Source: Bacillota bacterium (GTDB taxonomy: Bacteria > Bacillota > Bacilli > Bacillales > Cytobacillaceae). Taken from it: DNA of 64,000 nucleotides. A program made the position numbers and the translations under genes. Under the pieces are notes generated by a model. It had not been told where the DNA came from. It ran no database searches and saw nothing but the letters and a program-made list of their open reading frames with translations. This document shows, piece after piece, positions 15,457-23,217 of this stretch; the stretch's first letter is position 1, and each line of letters starts with the position of its first letter. The DNA lies in assembly GCA_030705955.1 (NCBI GenBank), contig JAUZPL010000006.1:33987-97986 (forward strand). The letters are read 5' to 3'.

Positions 15457-16317
15457 TTATTGCACTACGTTAATATTCCCCATCATAAATCCAGGATGGC
15501 TCATGGAATATCCGTCACAGGCAACCATACAATTCCACATATATTTACCAGCTTTTGCAGGAGTAAATTGTACAGTAGATATGCTTGGTGTACCTGTTGA
15601 TTTGCTGCCGACAACATTAAGATTTAAATTTAAATCCTTGTTTGTAACTGTATGATTACTATCATCAAAGTTATAGACGGTTAATTGTACTGGTTGTCCA
15701 GCTTTTACTGTAATATCACCAGGTGTGGCTGTATCATAAAGTTTTCCATCCGTACCTAAATGATATCCTGCATTCATAACCATTGAAACATATTGAACTT
15801 TGTTCGTTGAAGGTAAAACAGTGATGGTTCCCTGCATATAGCCTTTTTGTGCCATTGACCAATCATCACACTTGTCAGCACACAACCAATTAAATGTACC
15901 TGTTTTAGTTGGTGTGAAAGTATATGTTGTTTCTGCTGCAGTACCTTTCTTCGTTGTTCCATTAATTTTCACGTTTAATCCTAAATCTGCAGAAGTATAC
16001 GTATGTGTTGCATCATCGTAGTTTAGGAAATGAAGTGTAACAGGTTGTCCTTTGGTAATTTTTATATCTCCACCTAAAAAGACATCATGCATTTTTTTAT
16101 CAGGTCCCATTTTCCCGCCTGGTTCAACAACAATATATTGATTTGCAGATGTTTGTACTTGGGTATTCGTTGTTCCATTAGTAGCAACTTTTACTGTTTT
16201 TGCAGGTTTTGGAGATGTTGCTTTTGCAGTATTGCTAGCACCACATCCTGCAAGGGCAAAAGATAAAGCAGAAACTAGTGCTAAAGCAGTCATACTTTGT
16301 TTGATAGACTTTTCCAT
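15457..16317 (-). CDS. Two-domain cupredoxin lipoprotein
   Basis: A 286-residue exported protein. The signal 'LALVSALSFALAGCGAS' ends in a lipobox (L-A-G-C), so it should be anchored to the outer face of the membrane. Two cupredoxin domains of about 110 residues follow. Each ends with a Cys-x3-Cys loop: 'WLCADKCDDWSMAQKGYM' in domain 1 and 'WNCMVACDGYSMSHPGFM' in domain 2. Domain 2 has C-x3-C, a later His and Met, loosely like the CuA site of cytochrome oxidase subunit II. Domain 1 has Gln at the His position. An upstream histidine is present in both ('THTYTSADL', 'NHTVTNKDL'). The role is probably copper binding or electron transfer at the cell surface. GGAGGAAC precedes ATG 16317. Confidence 0.75.
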   Translation of the reverse strand: MEKSIKQSMTALALVSALSFALAGCGASNTAKATSPKPAKTVKVATNGTTNTQVQTSANQYIVVEPGGKMGPDKKMHDVFLGGDIKITKGQPVTLHFLNYDDATHTYTSADLGLNVKINGTTKKGTAAETTYTFTPTKTGTFNWLCADKCDDWSMAQKGYMQGTITVLPSTNKVQYVSMVMNAGYHLGTDGKLYDTATPGDITVKAGQPVQLTVYNFDDSNHTVTNKDLNLNLNVVGSKSTGTPSISTVQFTPAKAGKYMWNCMVACDGYSMSHPGFMMGNINVVQ

Positions 16318-16453
16318 GTTGTTCCTCCAAAAATTTATTTAGAAATGTAGTAAGACTATAGTGTAATATCCTTTTATTAAAATTTCATTAAAATCCCCTG
16401 AGGAATTTTTCCCAATTAACATTTTTGGCGATTGTAACAAAATTTTTAAACGT

Positions 16454-16476
16454 AAAAAAAAACTGCCAATTGGCAG
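16454..16476 (-). terminator. Rho-independent terminator
   Basis: The perfect palindrome CTGCCAATTGGCAG is followed, in the minus direction, by a run of nine U residues. It lies just after the stop of the deacetylase-like gene. Confidence 0.8.
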
Positions 16477-16478
16477 CA

Positions 16479-17906
16479 TTAAAATTTTGTATAATCCGTC
16501 AGATCTTTATCAAACCATTTTATACTAATACTTTGGCGCCCTGTTGAATCAGAGGGATTATACGAAATATAACTCAAATCAATAGGTTTTCCATTTACCA
16601 GTACCTGGGTTTGTTGTGGGCTATCGACATAAAAGGTTACACCTCTCAAATCGTTTATGGTTGGAATAAATTTACCTAACAAAGGATCATTTACCGATAA
16701 AATATTGATTACCATTTTATTATTATTTACTGTTGCCTTATAATTCAAATACTGTTGCACTAAATTGTAATTTAGTAGTCGCGAGGTTCTGGCAACAAGT
16801 ATATTGTGATTTAAATATTGCTCATCTAAATACCTTAAAGCATTTATTGCATTTTGATTAAAGATAATCTTATTGTGACGTATGCCAAGATGCTGTGCCA
16901 CAATCGTGTATTGATGATGATTGATTAAGGATTGTAAATTCTGTTTAGACAATTCTGTATCAATAAATTCGGGGTCCCAAATTAATTTTCCGTTTACACT
17001 ATCACTGTATCGATAAAACTCCCATAATTTATTGCCATCCTTTAGCCTTCTAGGAAAAATCATGCTATTATATCCAAACTTACTTGATGTTGGACCCCAT
17101 CCGAATTTTATGCCATAGGGAATTAATAGATTTGTATGGTAATACGGAGATTTAGGATTATCACCCTTCTGGAATCGGTAAACATTGCTTGAAACAAAGT
17201 TTTGAACATTTGAAGGGCTGCCATGGTCCAGCCATACTTTTATATAAATATTTTGTTTTTTTAATTCGTTAATGGCTAGTGCAGCATACTTTTTGTTAAA
17301 TGTTACTATGTTTTTTTCTTGCATTGTGAAATCCCCGTAAGTATGTATGCAATCTATCCAACCGTTTCTAATAAATTTAATGATTTCTTTGTTATTGTGT
17401 AGTTGATTGGTATTTAATCCAACCCAATAGGACATTTCATCTTTAACTTTTGCATTTTTAAAGTCAAAGTCACCTTTATCATCATCTCCAACATACATCC
17501 AAAACGTATCTCCAACATCCAGGCCTAATCCAGTTCCATATTCTGTTTTGGCATTTGAATTTAAAAATCGGTGATAATCAAGAAATTCAGTTAATGTTGT
17601 ACCGTCAATATCCGAGCACAGGGCTAACATGGATTTGTATGGAAATGGAAATTTTCTTAATTCAACATTATGGTTTAGCAATTTCTTTACTATTTTCACA
17701 ACTTTATTATCATTAGAAAGTGCGTTGGTTAAATGATAATTTGGTTTTTCTTTAAATGTACTTCCTTCTTTCATCACTTTAGAATTAATACCTTTTTTCG
17801 TACTAGTTGTATCATTATGGTTTTCAAATAATGAAGTGTAACTAAAAGCCAGTAAAATCCCTAATAACAAAATTGCAAAAAAAAGATACCTCTTGTACTT
17901 TCTCAT
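16479..17906 (-). CDS. Membrane-anchored deacetylase-like (glycosyl hydrolase/deacetylase fold) protein
   Basis: A 475-residue protein with one N-terminal membrane helix (residues 7-26) and a large extracytoplasmic domain. 'MLALCSDIDGTTLTEFLDYH' (about residue 92) resembles the first Asp motif of carbohydrate esterase family 4 proteins. 'IHTYGDF' (about 197) and 'VWLDHGSPSNVQNF' follow at places where histidine motifs occur. The C-terminal 100 residues look like a beta domain. No classical complete NodB signature is seen, so I call it only deacetylase-like. A role in cell-wall or surface polysaccharide modification is inferred. GAGGAATG precedes ATG 17906. Confidence 0.5.
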   Translation of the reverse strand: MRKYKRYLFFAILLLGILLAFSYTSLFENHNDTTSTKKGINSKVMKEGSTFKEKPNYHLTNALSNDNKVVKIVKKLLNHNVELRKFPFPYKSMLALCSDIDGTTLTEFLDYHRFLNSNAKTEYGTGLGLDVGDTFWMYVGDDDKGDFDFKNAKVKDEMSYWVGLNTNQLHNNKEIIKFIRNGWIDCIHTYGDFTMQEKNIVTFNKKYAALAINELKKQNIYIKVWLDHGSPSNVQNFVSSNVYRFQKGDNPKSPYYHTNLLIPYGIKFGWGPTSSKFGYNSMIFPRRLKDGNKLWEFYRYSDSVNGKLIWDPEFIDTELSKQNLQSLINHHQYTIVAQHLGIRHNKIIFNQNAINALRYLDEQYLNHNILVARTSRLLNYNLVQQYLNYKATVNNNKMVINILSVNDPLLGKFIPTINDLRGVTFYVDSPQQTQVLVNGKPIDLSYISYNPSDSTGRQSISIKWFDKDLTDYTKF

Positions 17907-18097
17907 TCAACATTCCTCTTTTCAAATACAACATTCTAGACTTATACTTTGTTTATTTCATTAAATCTATAATAAAATTTCGAAATGAATCATTCATGAA
18001 AATAGAATTATTTTCTAATTAAGATTTAATAGAAGGAGCTCTTTTTTTCTATTTTGCTATTAGATTCTTTGCTTTTTGCAGATCCTCCATTTTCATT

Positions 18098-18135
18098 AAA
18101 AGGATTATTCTCTACTAATGAGAATAACCCTTTTT
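18098..18135. terminator. Bidirectional rho-independent terminator
   Basis: AAAAGGATTATTCTC and GAGAATAACCCTTTTT pair around a seven-base loop with one mismatch. It lies just downstream of the lgt-like gene on the minus strand. Confidence 0.8.
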
Positions 18136-18149
18136 GTTATATTGCCTTA

Positions 18150-18944
18150 TTAGATTTTAGCCTCTTTTTGGTTTCCTTTCCTATCTCTTAATGCTAAAAA
18201 GATCATTAGACCCAGGTCAATAAGAATAATTGCAAGGGCTGACCATTGCCCGCCCGTTAAATGATTATATCGTGGAGAATCTCCGCGGAAGAATTCTAGA
18301 ATAAAACGTTCTGAGAAATATAGAAATACATAAAAGGAAGCAATCCAACCCTTTGTTAATCGATGTCCTGCAAGTACAAGTAACATAAAAAGAATGCAGA
18401 AAATAATCATATTCCCTTGGCTTTCCCATACCTCAGCAGGCCACAAAGGTTTACTTCCGTAATAATTATAAGCGTATGAACCTTTCGGATAGACAATTCC
18501 AAAATTACCGCCTGTAGGACTTCCGAAAGCATCACCATTCATAAAGCATGCAATCCGGCCAATACCCTGAGCCAAAATTACAGCTGGTGAAATATAGTCT
18601 AAAAACTCTAAAAAGCTTATTTTTTGCACTCGGCAATAAATAATTAAAGTGATAATTCCGCCAGCAATAGCACCTTCAATTGAAATACCACCTTCCCAAA
18701 TCTTTAAAATTTGAAGGGGATGGTGTGAATAGGTTGGCCATTGAAAAACAAAGACGTGCCAAATTCGAGCGCCAATAATGGATCCAACTAGGCCATACAT
18801 TAAAAAGTTTTGAAGATGGTTATAGTAAATGGTCTTTTTCGTTAGAGCAAGTCCTACTCCATAGCCAAGTAATATGGCAATCACGGACACAACACCATGT
18901 GTTTGAACGACATAACCAAATAAGTTAAATAAATCCTTATGCAT
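18150..18944 (-). CDS. lgt: Prolipoprotein diacylglyceryl transferase (Lgt family), divergent
   Basis: A 264-residue, seven-helix membrane protein of the Lgt family, which moves diacylglycerol from phosphatidylglycerol to the lipobox cysteine of prelipoproteins. The signature 'GRIACFMNGDAFGSPT' (about 137-152) contains the conserved Arg and Asn. 'ILEFFRGDSPRY' carries the second essential Arg. In the segment usually reading G-x-x-x-HGG this protein has 'GGISIEGAIAGG', with Glu replacing the His. That may mark it as a second, specialised Lgt copy, since a housekeeping copy usually lies next to hprK. It stands alone here, with 'GAGGGG' upstream. Confidence 0.85.
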   Translation of the reverse strand: MHKDLFNLFGYVVQTHGVVSVIAILLGYGVGLALTKKTIYYNHLQNFLMYGLVGSIIGARIWHVFVFQWPTYSHHPLQILKIWEGGISIEGAIAGGIITLIIYCRVQKISFLEFLDYISPAVILAQGIGRIACFMNGDAFGSPTGGNFGIVYPKGSYAYNYYGSKPLWPAEVWESQGNMIIFCILFMLLVLAGHRLTKGWIASFYVFLYFSERFILEFFRGDSPRYNHLTGGQWSALAIILIDLGLMIFLALRDRKGNQKEAKI

Positions 18945-19425
18945 TTTTTATAACAACCCCTCAGAATTTTTTCGGACTCTTTAAATCATTTTAAGAAATT
19001 TTTATAAATTATAAATTCGCTAAGCGCACAAAATTGCTTTTCTTAAAAATTACACATTCAATAGTAACAGTTTAGAAGCATTTTAATTATCTAAGTATAA
19101 ATTAAGTAAGTCAATACCTTGAGGAATGATGGACATTTTTTAGGGTTTAGAATCCTCCTATTTCAAAAGAGGGAAGGAAGCCTGAGGCTTCCTTCCTTAA
19201 AAGGAGGTTAAATAGTATGCTATGATGCTGGCTTATGATACAGTATGTCTAATAAATTTTTCTGGTAGGGCATAACTCCCTTTAGTTCTAAAAATAGGCA
19301 ATAGAAATGGCTTTTGTATACTATGTAAAAAGAAAAAGGCCAATTTTAAAAGGACCTTTTCCATAAAAATGAATTTGTTTTATAATTAAAAGGATAAAAA
19401 ATACAAGCAAATCCACCGCCAAATA
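18945..19425. other. Intergenic region with a strong hairpin
   Basis: A perfect 11-bp stem, GGAAGGAAGCC with its complement around TGA, lies at 19172-19196. The sequence after it (AGGAGGTTAAATAGTATGC and onward to about 19265) resembles that after another hairpin at 20974-21006. A weaker inverted repeat with an A/T tract lies near 19335-19365. No gene of believable length was seen. Confidence 0.5.
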
Positions 19426-19860
19426 TTACATTTTAATTTGGTGATTATTCGGTTGTGTTATTTCCTTTTCTATAAATCCTTTTAGGAATTTGACATCAAT
19501 GGTATGTCTATTACCATTCACTATAATATCAGCCTTATCCTGATCCAAAACTCCCTCTAATTTAAAGAGGGGACTTTGAATAGTATATTGTTTTGTTGTT
19601 GGATTGTAGGAACTTTTTGTATTTTGTAATTCACTATTAATTACTGGCAGAATTGCTGATTCTGCAAATTTTTGTGTTGAGGCTATTGGATCTTGAATGT
19701 GATCAAGAAACTTTGGCCCAAAGTAAATATATCCTGCTACTGTTAATACTGCCAATATAAGCGCAATTTTTACAAGAAATCGTAAGATAAAAGGAAAAAT
19801 AACAAGTAGGATAATAAGTGCAAATGCTATAAATAAATGATTTAAAATAAAATGAATCAT
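19426..19860 (-). CDS. Small membrane-anchored protein of unknown function
   Basis: A 144-residue protein from ATG 19860, chosen because GGAGGTG lies upstream; the open frame to 19899 has no better start. Two hydrophobic segments (about 5-30 and 32-50) are followed by a soluble domain of about 90 residues with alternating beta pattern: 'YTIQSPLFKLEGVLDQDKAD' then 'IIVNGNRHTIDVKFLKGFIE'. It is a single-gene unit. I do not recognise the family. Confidence 0.6.
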   Translation of the reverse strand: MIHFILNHLFIAFALIILLVIFPFILRFLVKIALILAVLTVAGYIYFGPKFLDHIQDPIASTQKFAESAILPVINSELQNTKSSYNPTTKQYTIQSPLFKLEGVLDQDKADIIVNGNRHTIDVKFLKGFIEKEITQPNNHQIKM

Positions 19861-20076
19861 ATGAATACACCTCCATAATGCTTTAAACATTATAGGCAAA
19901 ATTTATATGATTCAAACGAGTAAGGGAAAAACCTTTGATGCATATTTAAAACCTAATGGTGCCTAAAATGGAAAAGTTAATAAGATAAAAATGTAGTTAA
20001 CTGTTTTGGGGCTTGGATATTAGCTTTTGAAAACGAGGAATACTTTGTAAATAGATAAATTTGGAGGAGAGGTTTT

Positions 20077-20586
20077 ATGTTAAAAATATCAGAAGCAAAT
20101 GAAAGCTTACATACATGGTTAGAAATGGATTTATTTACAGAGGAAACAAAGGTAAGAATTAAAGAAGCGGATATTATTTTAGTTCCCGATATCGGAAAGA
20201 TTGAAGGAATTGCTAAGGCATTTAGACCGGATACAAAGCCATTTTATAAATTTGCAAAAGCAAATAACCTATCCGGGGAAAAAATTGAAATACTTGAGAA
20301 TAAAGGTGAATTAAATGTATTAAACTTTCACTCATATGAACTTTGGCTGCCAAATCTATATATTAATGATGTGAATTTACTTCCAACCGTTATGGATTTA
20401 ATCAATCGTTATATAGGAGAGAAACAAAAACTCAATAAGGAAACGATAGTTGTAAATTTTTGTTTGAAAATACAAAAACAAAGTAGTACATGCAAAATAT
20501 TATCGTATAAAGGTGACATAGAACGACTTAATGATTTAATTAGAGATTTAGAAGGTGAAACTATCCAAAATTGGAGGGACATTTAG
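20077..20586 (+). CDS. Hypothetical soluble protein
   Basis: A 169-residue protein behind GGAGGAGAGG and ATG 20077. There is no signal peptide or membrane segment. 'KVRIKEADIILVPDIGKIEG' and 'EILENKGELNVLNFHSYELW' suggest an alpha/beta fold, and the C-terminus is helical ('GDIERLNDLIRDLEGETIQN'). I do not recognise the family. It is monocistronic and followed by a YjcZ-like gene on the other strand. Confidence 0.6.
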   Translation: MLKISEANESLHTWLEMDLFTEETKVRIKEADIILVPDIGKIEGIAKAFRPDTKPFYKFAKANNLSGEKIEILENKGELNVLNFHSYELWLPNLYINDVNLLPTVMDLINRYIGEKQKLNKETIVVNFCLKIQKQSSTCKILSYKGDIERLNDLIRDLEGETIQNWRDI

Positions 20587-20728
20587 ATATGACCTTAATT
20601 TCTAGTCTTAATAAAAAATCTCCTTTATTTGAAAATCACAACTGCATGAAAAAGGGTGCCCTTTTACTATAAAATAGAAAGTCACCCTAAATGTGAGTTA
20701 TTTTCTAAGGTAGGCACCCATTTTTTTA

Positions 20729-20848
20729 TTAATAAAAACCACCGCCAAAGCTAGCTCCAACAATAATTAATAGTATAAACAATACAACGATTAATACAAA
20801 ACTGCCACCGTAGCCATAACCGCCACCATATCCATATCCGAAGCACAT
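20729..20848 (-). CDS. YjcZ-like sporulation micro-protein
   Basis: A 39-residue protein missed by length cut-offs. ATG 20848 follows GAGGAGGTG. It has a Gly/Tyr-rich N-terminus ([15 protein letters not shown]) followed by one transmembrane helix, '[18 protein letters not shown]', and ends 'GGGFY'. The helix core '[15 protein letters not shown]' is the hallmark of the YjcZ/YuzJ family of tiny spore-associated membrane proteins. Two more copies are at 33584 and 33764. Confidence 0.85.
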   Translation of the reverse strand: MCFGYGYGGGYGYGGSFVLIVVLFILLIIVGASFGGGFY

Positions 20849-21237
20849 ACAAATTCACCTCCTCTTAAGTTGGTTACTTTATAGATATGTATATTAATCT
20901 TTTTTGGAAAGGCTAATGGAGTAATTTGGGCAAAAATGGATGTTTAGCTAAAATATTATAAGTGTTATTCAATAAAAAGAAGGAGGCTAAATAGCTTCCT
21001 TCTTTTCATGGAGGTAAACAATATGCATTCTTAATGGCTTACAATAAAATATGTCTGCTTCATCTTTTTGATAGTACAAAATTCCAGTTTAATTAAAATT
21101 CCACCATAGCCTTATAAACGGTTGCCTTCCTAATTTTATGGTTTTTTCTTTAATTACAATTTATTTAATAAATTTTGGATAATAACTGTTGACATATGGA
21201 AAAATATCTTTAAATTATTTCCTTAAGGCGGACTTAA
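20849..21237. other. Intergenic region with terminator hairpin and repeat remnant
   Basis: At 20974-21006 an A-tract and GAAGGA-GCT pair with AGC-TCCTTC and a T-tract. The following segment 'TGGAGGTAAACAATATGC' to about 21065 resembles the segment at 19202-19265 and seems to be a degraded repeat. The promoter of the 21238 gene should lie near 21170-21220. No gene was seen. Confidence 0.45.
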
Positions 21238-22020
21238 ATGAATAACTACATAACTGACAATACAGCAAGACGTTATAAGGCACATGTTAGTATTCTAGGA
21301 ACGACCCAGCTTCATTTGCGAAGTCCTTACATTATTGCATGGTGGTTTGCGGCATTTCCTGGATTTGGACATTTACTCTTATCAAAATATATCCGGGGAT
21401 ATGTATTATTTATTTGGGAGGTTGTAGTAAACCTAAATGCACATGTCAATCTCTCCATGATTTATTCTTTTCAAGGAAATATTGATATGGCAAAAGAAGT
21501 GTTAAATACAAGGTGGCTTCTTATGTATATACCTGTATACCTTTTTGGAATTTGGGATAGTTATCGAACAACAGTAGATTTGAATAAAGTTTATATCATG
21601 TCTGATCGAGAGGATCATCGTTTTAATACATTTGCAATTGGTGCATTAGAAATCAATTATTTAGATAAACGGAACCCCATCCTCGCCATTTTTTGGTCAG
21701 CGTTTGTTCCGGGTTTAGGACAACTCTACTTACATAGGATATTAACTTCTTTCTTTATCATCATTACATTGGTCGCGTTTTTTTACTATTCTCATTTACA
21801 GGAAGCAATTTCATTATTGTTCTTGGGTAAAATTAAAGAAGCTACCTCCGTTCTAAAACCTGAATGGTTTTTATTTATTCCTTCGCACTATGGATTTGCA
21901 ATGTACGATTCCTATATTAATACGGTTGAAAATAATAAGCTTTTTGAAAAAGACACAAGAAAATTTTTGAAGGAAAATTATCAAGCTTCAGGATTCAAAA
22001 TTCTAAAAGGAAAAAAGTAA
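21238..22020 (+). CDS. Duplicated-domain membrane protein (module gene 1, copy B)
   Basis: A 260-residue membrane protein with an internal duplication. Repeat 1 (about 30-125) reads 'AWWFAAFPGFGHLLL', then 'LLMYIPVYLFGIWDSYRTTV' and 'DLNK'. Repeat 2 (about 140-245) reads 'AIFWSAFVPGLGQLYL', then 'FLFIPSHYGFAMYDSYINTV' and 'ENNK'. Each repeat has a Trp-rich, P-G-x-G-bearing helix start reminiscent of TM2-type domains and ends in Asp-Ser-Tyr. An intact paralogue is at 38867 and a truncated one at 9432. In both intact loci the next gene, about 11-12 bp on, encodes a second conserved membrane protein, so the two probably act together. The function is unknown. Confidence 0.75.
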   Translation: MNNYITDNTARRYKAHVSILGTTQLHLRSPYIIAWWFAAFPGFGHLLLSKYIRGYVLFIWEVVVNLNAHVNLSMIYSFQGNIDMAKEVLNTRWLLMYIPVYLFGIWDSYRTTVDLNKVYIMSDREDHRFNTFAIGALEINYLDKRNPILAIFWSAFVPGLGQLYLHRILTSFFIIITLVAFFYYSHLQEAISLLFLGKIKEATSVLKPEWFLFIPSHYGFAMYDSYINTVENNKLFEKDTRKFLKENYQASGFKILKGKK

Positions 22021-22031
22021 GGTGATAGATA

Positions 22032-22490
22032 TTGCAGCTTTTTTCAACATTCGAAACGAACGAGTTTATAGAAATGGCGATTTTAACATTAGAAAAAAAA
22101 GGGGTAAAAAAGGAAAATATTTATGCTGTACCCCTCGATAGCCAAAAAGAGGATCCGAAGTTTTTCGATACTCTTAATCGTTCAGATGGTACGTCACTTA
22201 TTGATATTGGGATCGCCCTTGCAACAGCCTTTTCAGTAGTTGGAGCTAGTATTGGATTTAAATTATCTTTGGGGCCTGTTTATTGGGGCCTTATATATGC
22301 ATTAATTGGATTTCTTGTGGGTATTGGTATACGGCTTTTTATCGAATTAGTAATAAAAAAGAAAAAGCGCCTTTTGAAAGGTGAGCATTCCGAGGTTATT
22401 CTTATTGTTGATTGTGAAGAAACTCAGGCGGAATTTATTGAAAATGTGCTTTGGAGCCATTTTGCAATAGGAGTAGCAAAAGTAAAGTGA
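22032..22490 (+). CDS. Split alpha/beta membrane protein (module gene 2, copy B)
   Basis: A 152-residue protein starting at TTG 22032 behind AAGGTG. The N-terminal 50 residues ('LFSTFETNEFIEMAILTLEK') and C-terminal 35 ('SEVILIVDCEETQAEFIENV') look like the two halves of a ferredoxin-like alpha/beta domain. Between them lies a membrane hairpin of two helices, 'DIGIALATAFSVVGASIGF' and 'VYWGLIYALIGFLVGIGI', separated by a short G-P turn. The paralogue at 39671 has the same plan and conserves 'SDG-SL-D', 'G-V-WGLI' and 'AIGVAK'. It lies 11 bp after module gene 1 and ends before a strong terminator. The general shape recalls stress-protein 17M-like families, but I do not assign it. Confidence 0.7.
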   Translation: MQLFSTFETNEFIEMAILTLEKKGVKKENIYAVPLDSQKEDPKFFDTLNRSDGTSLIDIGIALATAFSVVGASIGFKLSLGPVYWGLIYALIGFLVGIGIRLFIELVIKKKKRLLKGEHSEVILIVDCEETQAEFIENVLWSHFAIGVAKVK

Positions 22491-22839
22491 AATCTCCAAA
22501 TAAAATGCACTAAAAAAGCAGTTTGTTATAAAATGTCCAATTTTTTAACAAAGAAGCATAAAAAAGTGTTCTTTAGCAGAACACCAAAAAATAAATAGTT
22601 TAGATCTTCATTTTTTCAGAACAAGAAAAATTTTTATTCTAACCTTAAAATAGGATTCAAACTTAAAAGCCGTTTCCAATTGGAAACGGCTTTTATAATT
22701 GGGAAATTGATCAAATGATCTACCAAAAGACAAAATTTAGTCAAGAAAAACACAAAGTTTCTGCACACATTTTTATTAATGTTTATCTAGGTTAAATACA
22801 AAATTTACTTTAAATATCTTGGAATTGAGGTGAAATGCT
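22491..22839. other. Intergenic region with terminator
   Basis: Apart from the strong hairpin at 22665-22694 and an AT-rich promoter region before 22840, no gene or RNA was recognised here. Confidence 0.4.
22665..22694 (+). terminator. Rho-independent terminator
   Basis: A perfect 15-bp inverted repeat, AAAAGCCGTTTCCAA with its complement, is flanked by A and T tracts, so it can work in both directions. Confidence 0.85.
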
Positions 22840-23217
22840 TTGAAAGGAAAAATGTTAATCATAATGGCTCTTTTTCTTGTACTAACCGGTGGAACCGTTG
22901 CAATGGCCCATGGTGGTAATCAACATTCGCAGTCAAACTCAAGCATGAAGGGCATGGACATGAATGGTAAGGATAAAGGGATGGATATGAAGGGCATGGA
23001 CATGAATGGCAAAGATAAAAACATGGATATGAGTGGCTCGAAAAGTAATGATGATATGCAGGGCATGAATATGGGAGGGGATGAACCTGTAAAGGAAACT
23101 CCGCCCAACGTAAAGGTTTTAGGTACTTATGGGGTCGTTAATCTTGCATTTATTTTAATAGGTATTTGGAACAAGTGGTTTAGAAGAAAGGATGGTTCAT
23201 ATGGCAATACCAAGTAA
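22840..23217 (+). CDS. Met/His-rich copper-binding-like membrane protein
   Basis: A 125-residue protein starting at TTG 22840 (GAGGTG upstream; ATG 22852 is an alternative). A signal peptide (to about 'MAHGGN') is followed by a Met-Asp-Met-rich region with two 14-residue repeats 'MKGMDMNGKDKGMD' (about 36-63). One C-terminal transmembrane helix, 'YGVVNLAFILIGIWNKWF', ends with positive residues inside. Methionine- and histidine-rich stretches like this bind copper outside the membrane. The gene overlaps the start of the 4Fe-4S protein gene by about 17 bp, so they are co-translated. A role in handing over copper or sensing it at the membrane is inferred. Confidence 0.7.
   Translation: MKGKMLIIMALFLVLTGGTVAMAHGGNQHSQSNSSMKGMDMNGKDKGMDMKGMDMNGKDKNMDMSGSKSNDDMQGMNMGGDEPVKETPPNVKVLGTYGVVNLAFILIGIWNKWFRRKDGSYGNTK
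22945..23028 (+). repeat. Tandem 42-bp coding repeat (two units)
   Basis: Units at 22945-22986 and 22987-23028 each start ATGAAGGGCATGGACATGAA and encode 'MKGMDMNGKDK' plus three residues. They differ at only a few positions, which suggests recent slippage expansion of the metal-binding region. Confidence 0.85.

Noticed and set aside
22945..23028. Tandem 42-bp repeat as a CRISPR-like or noncoding array
   Set aside because: It has only two adjacent units without spacers and keeps the reading frame of a Met-rich protein.
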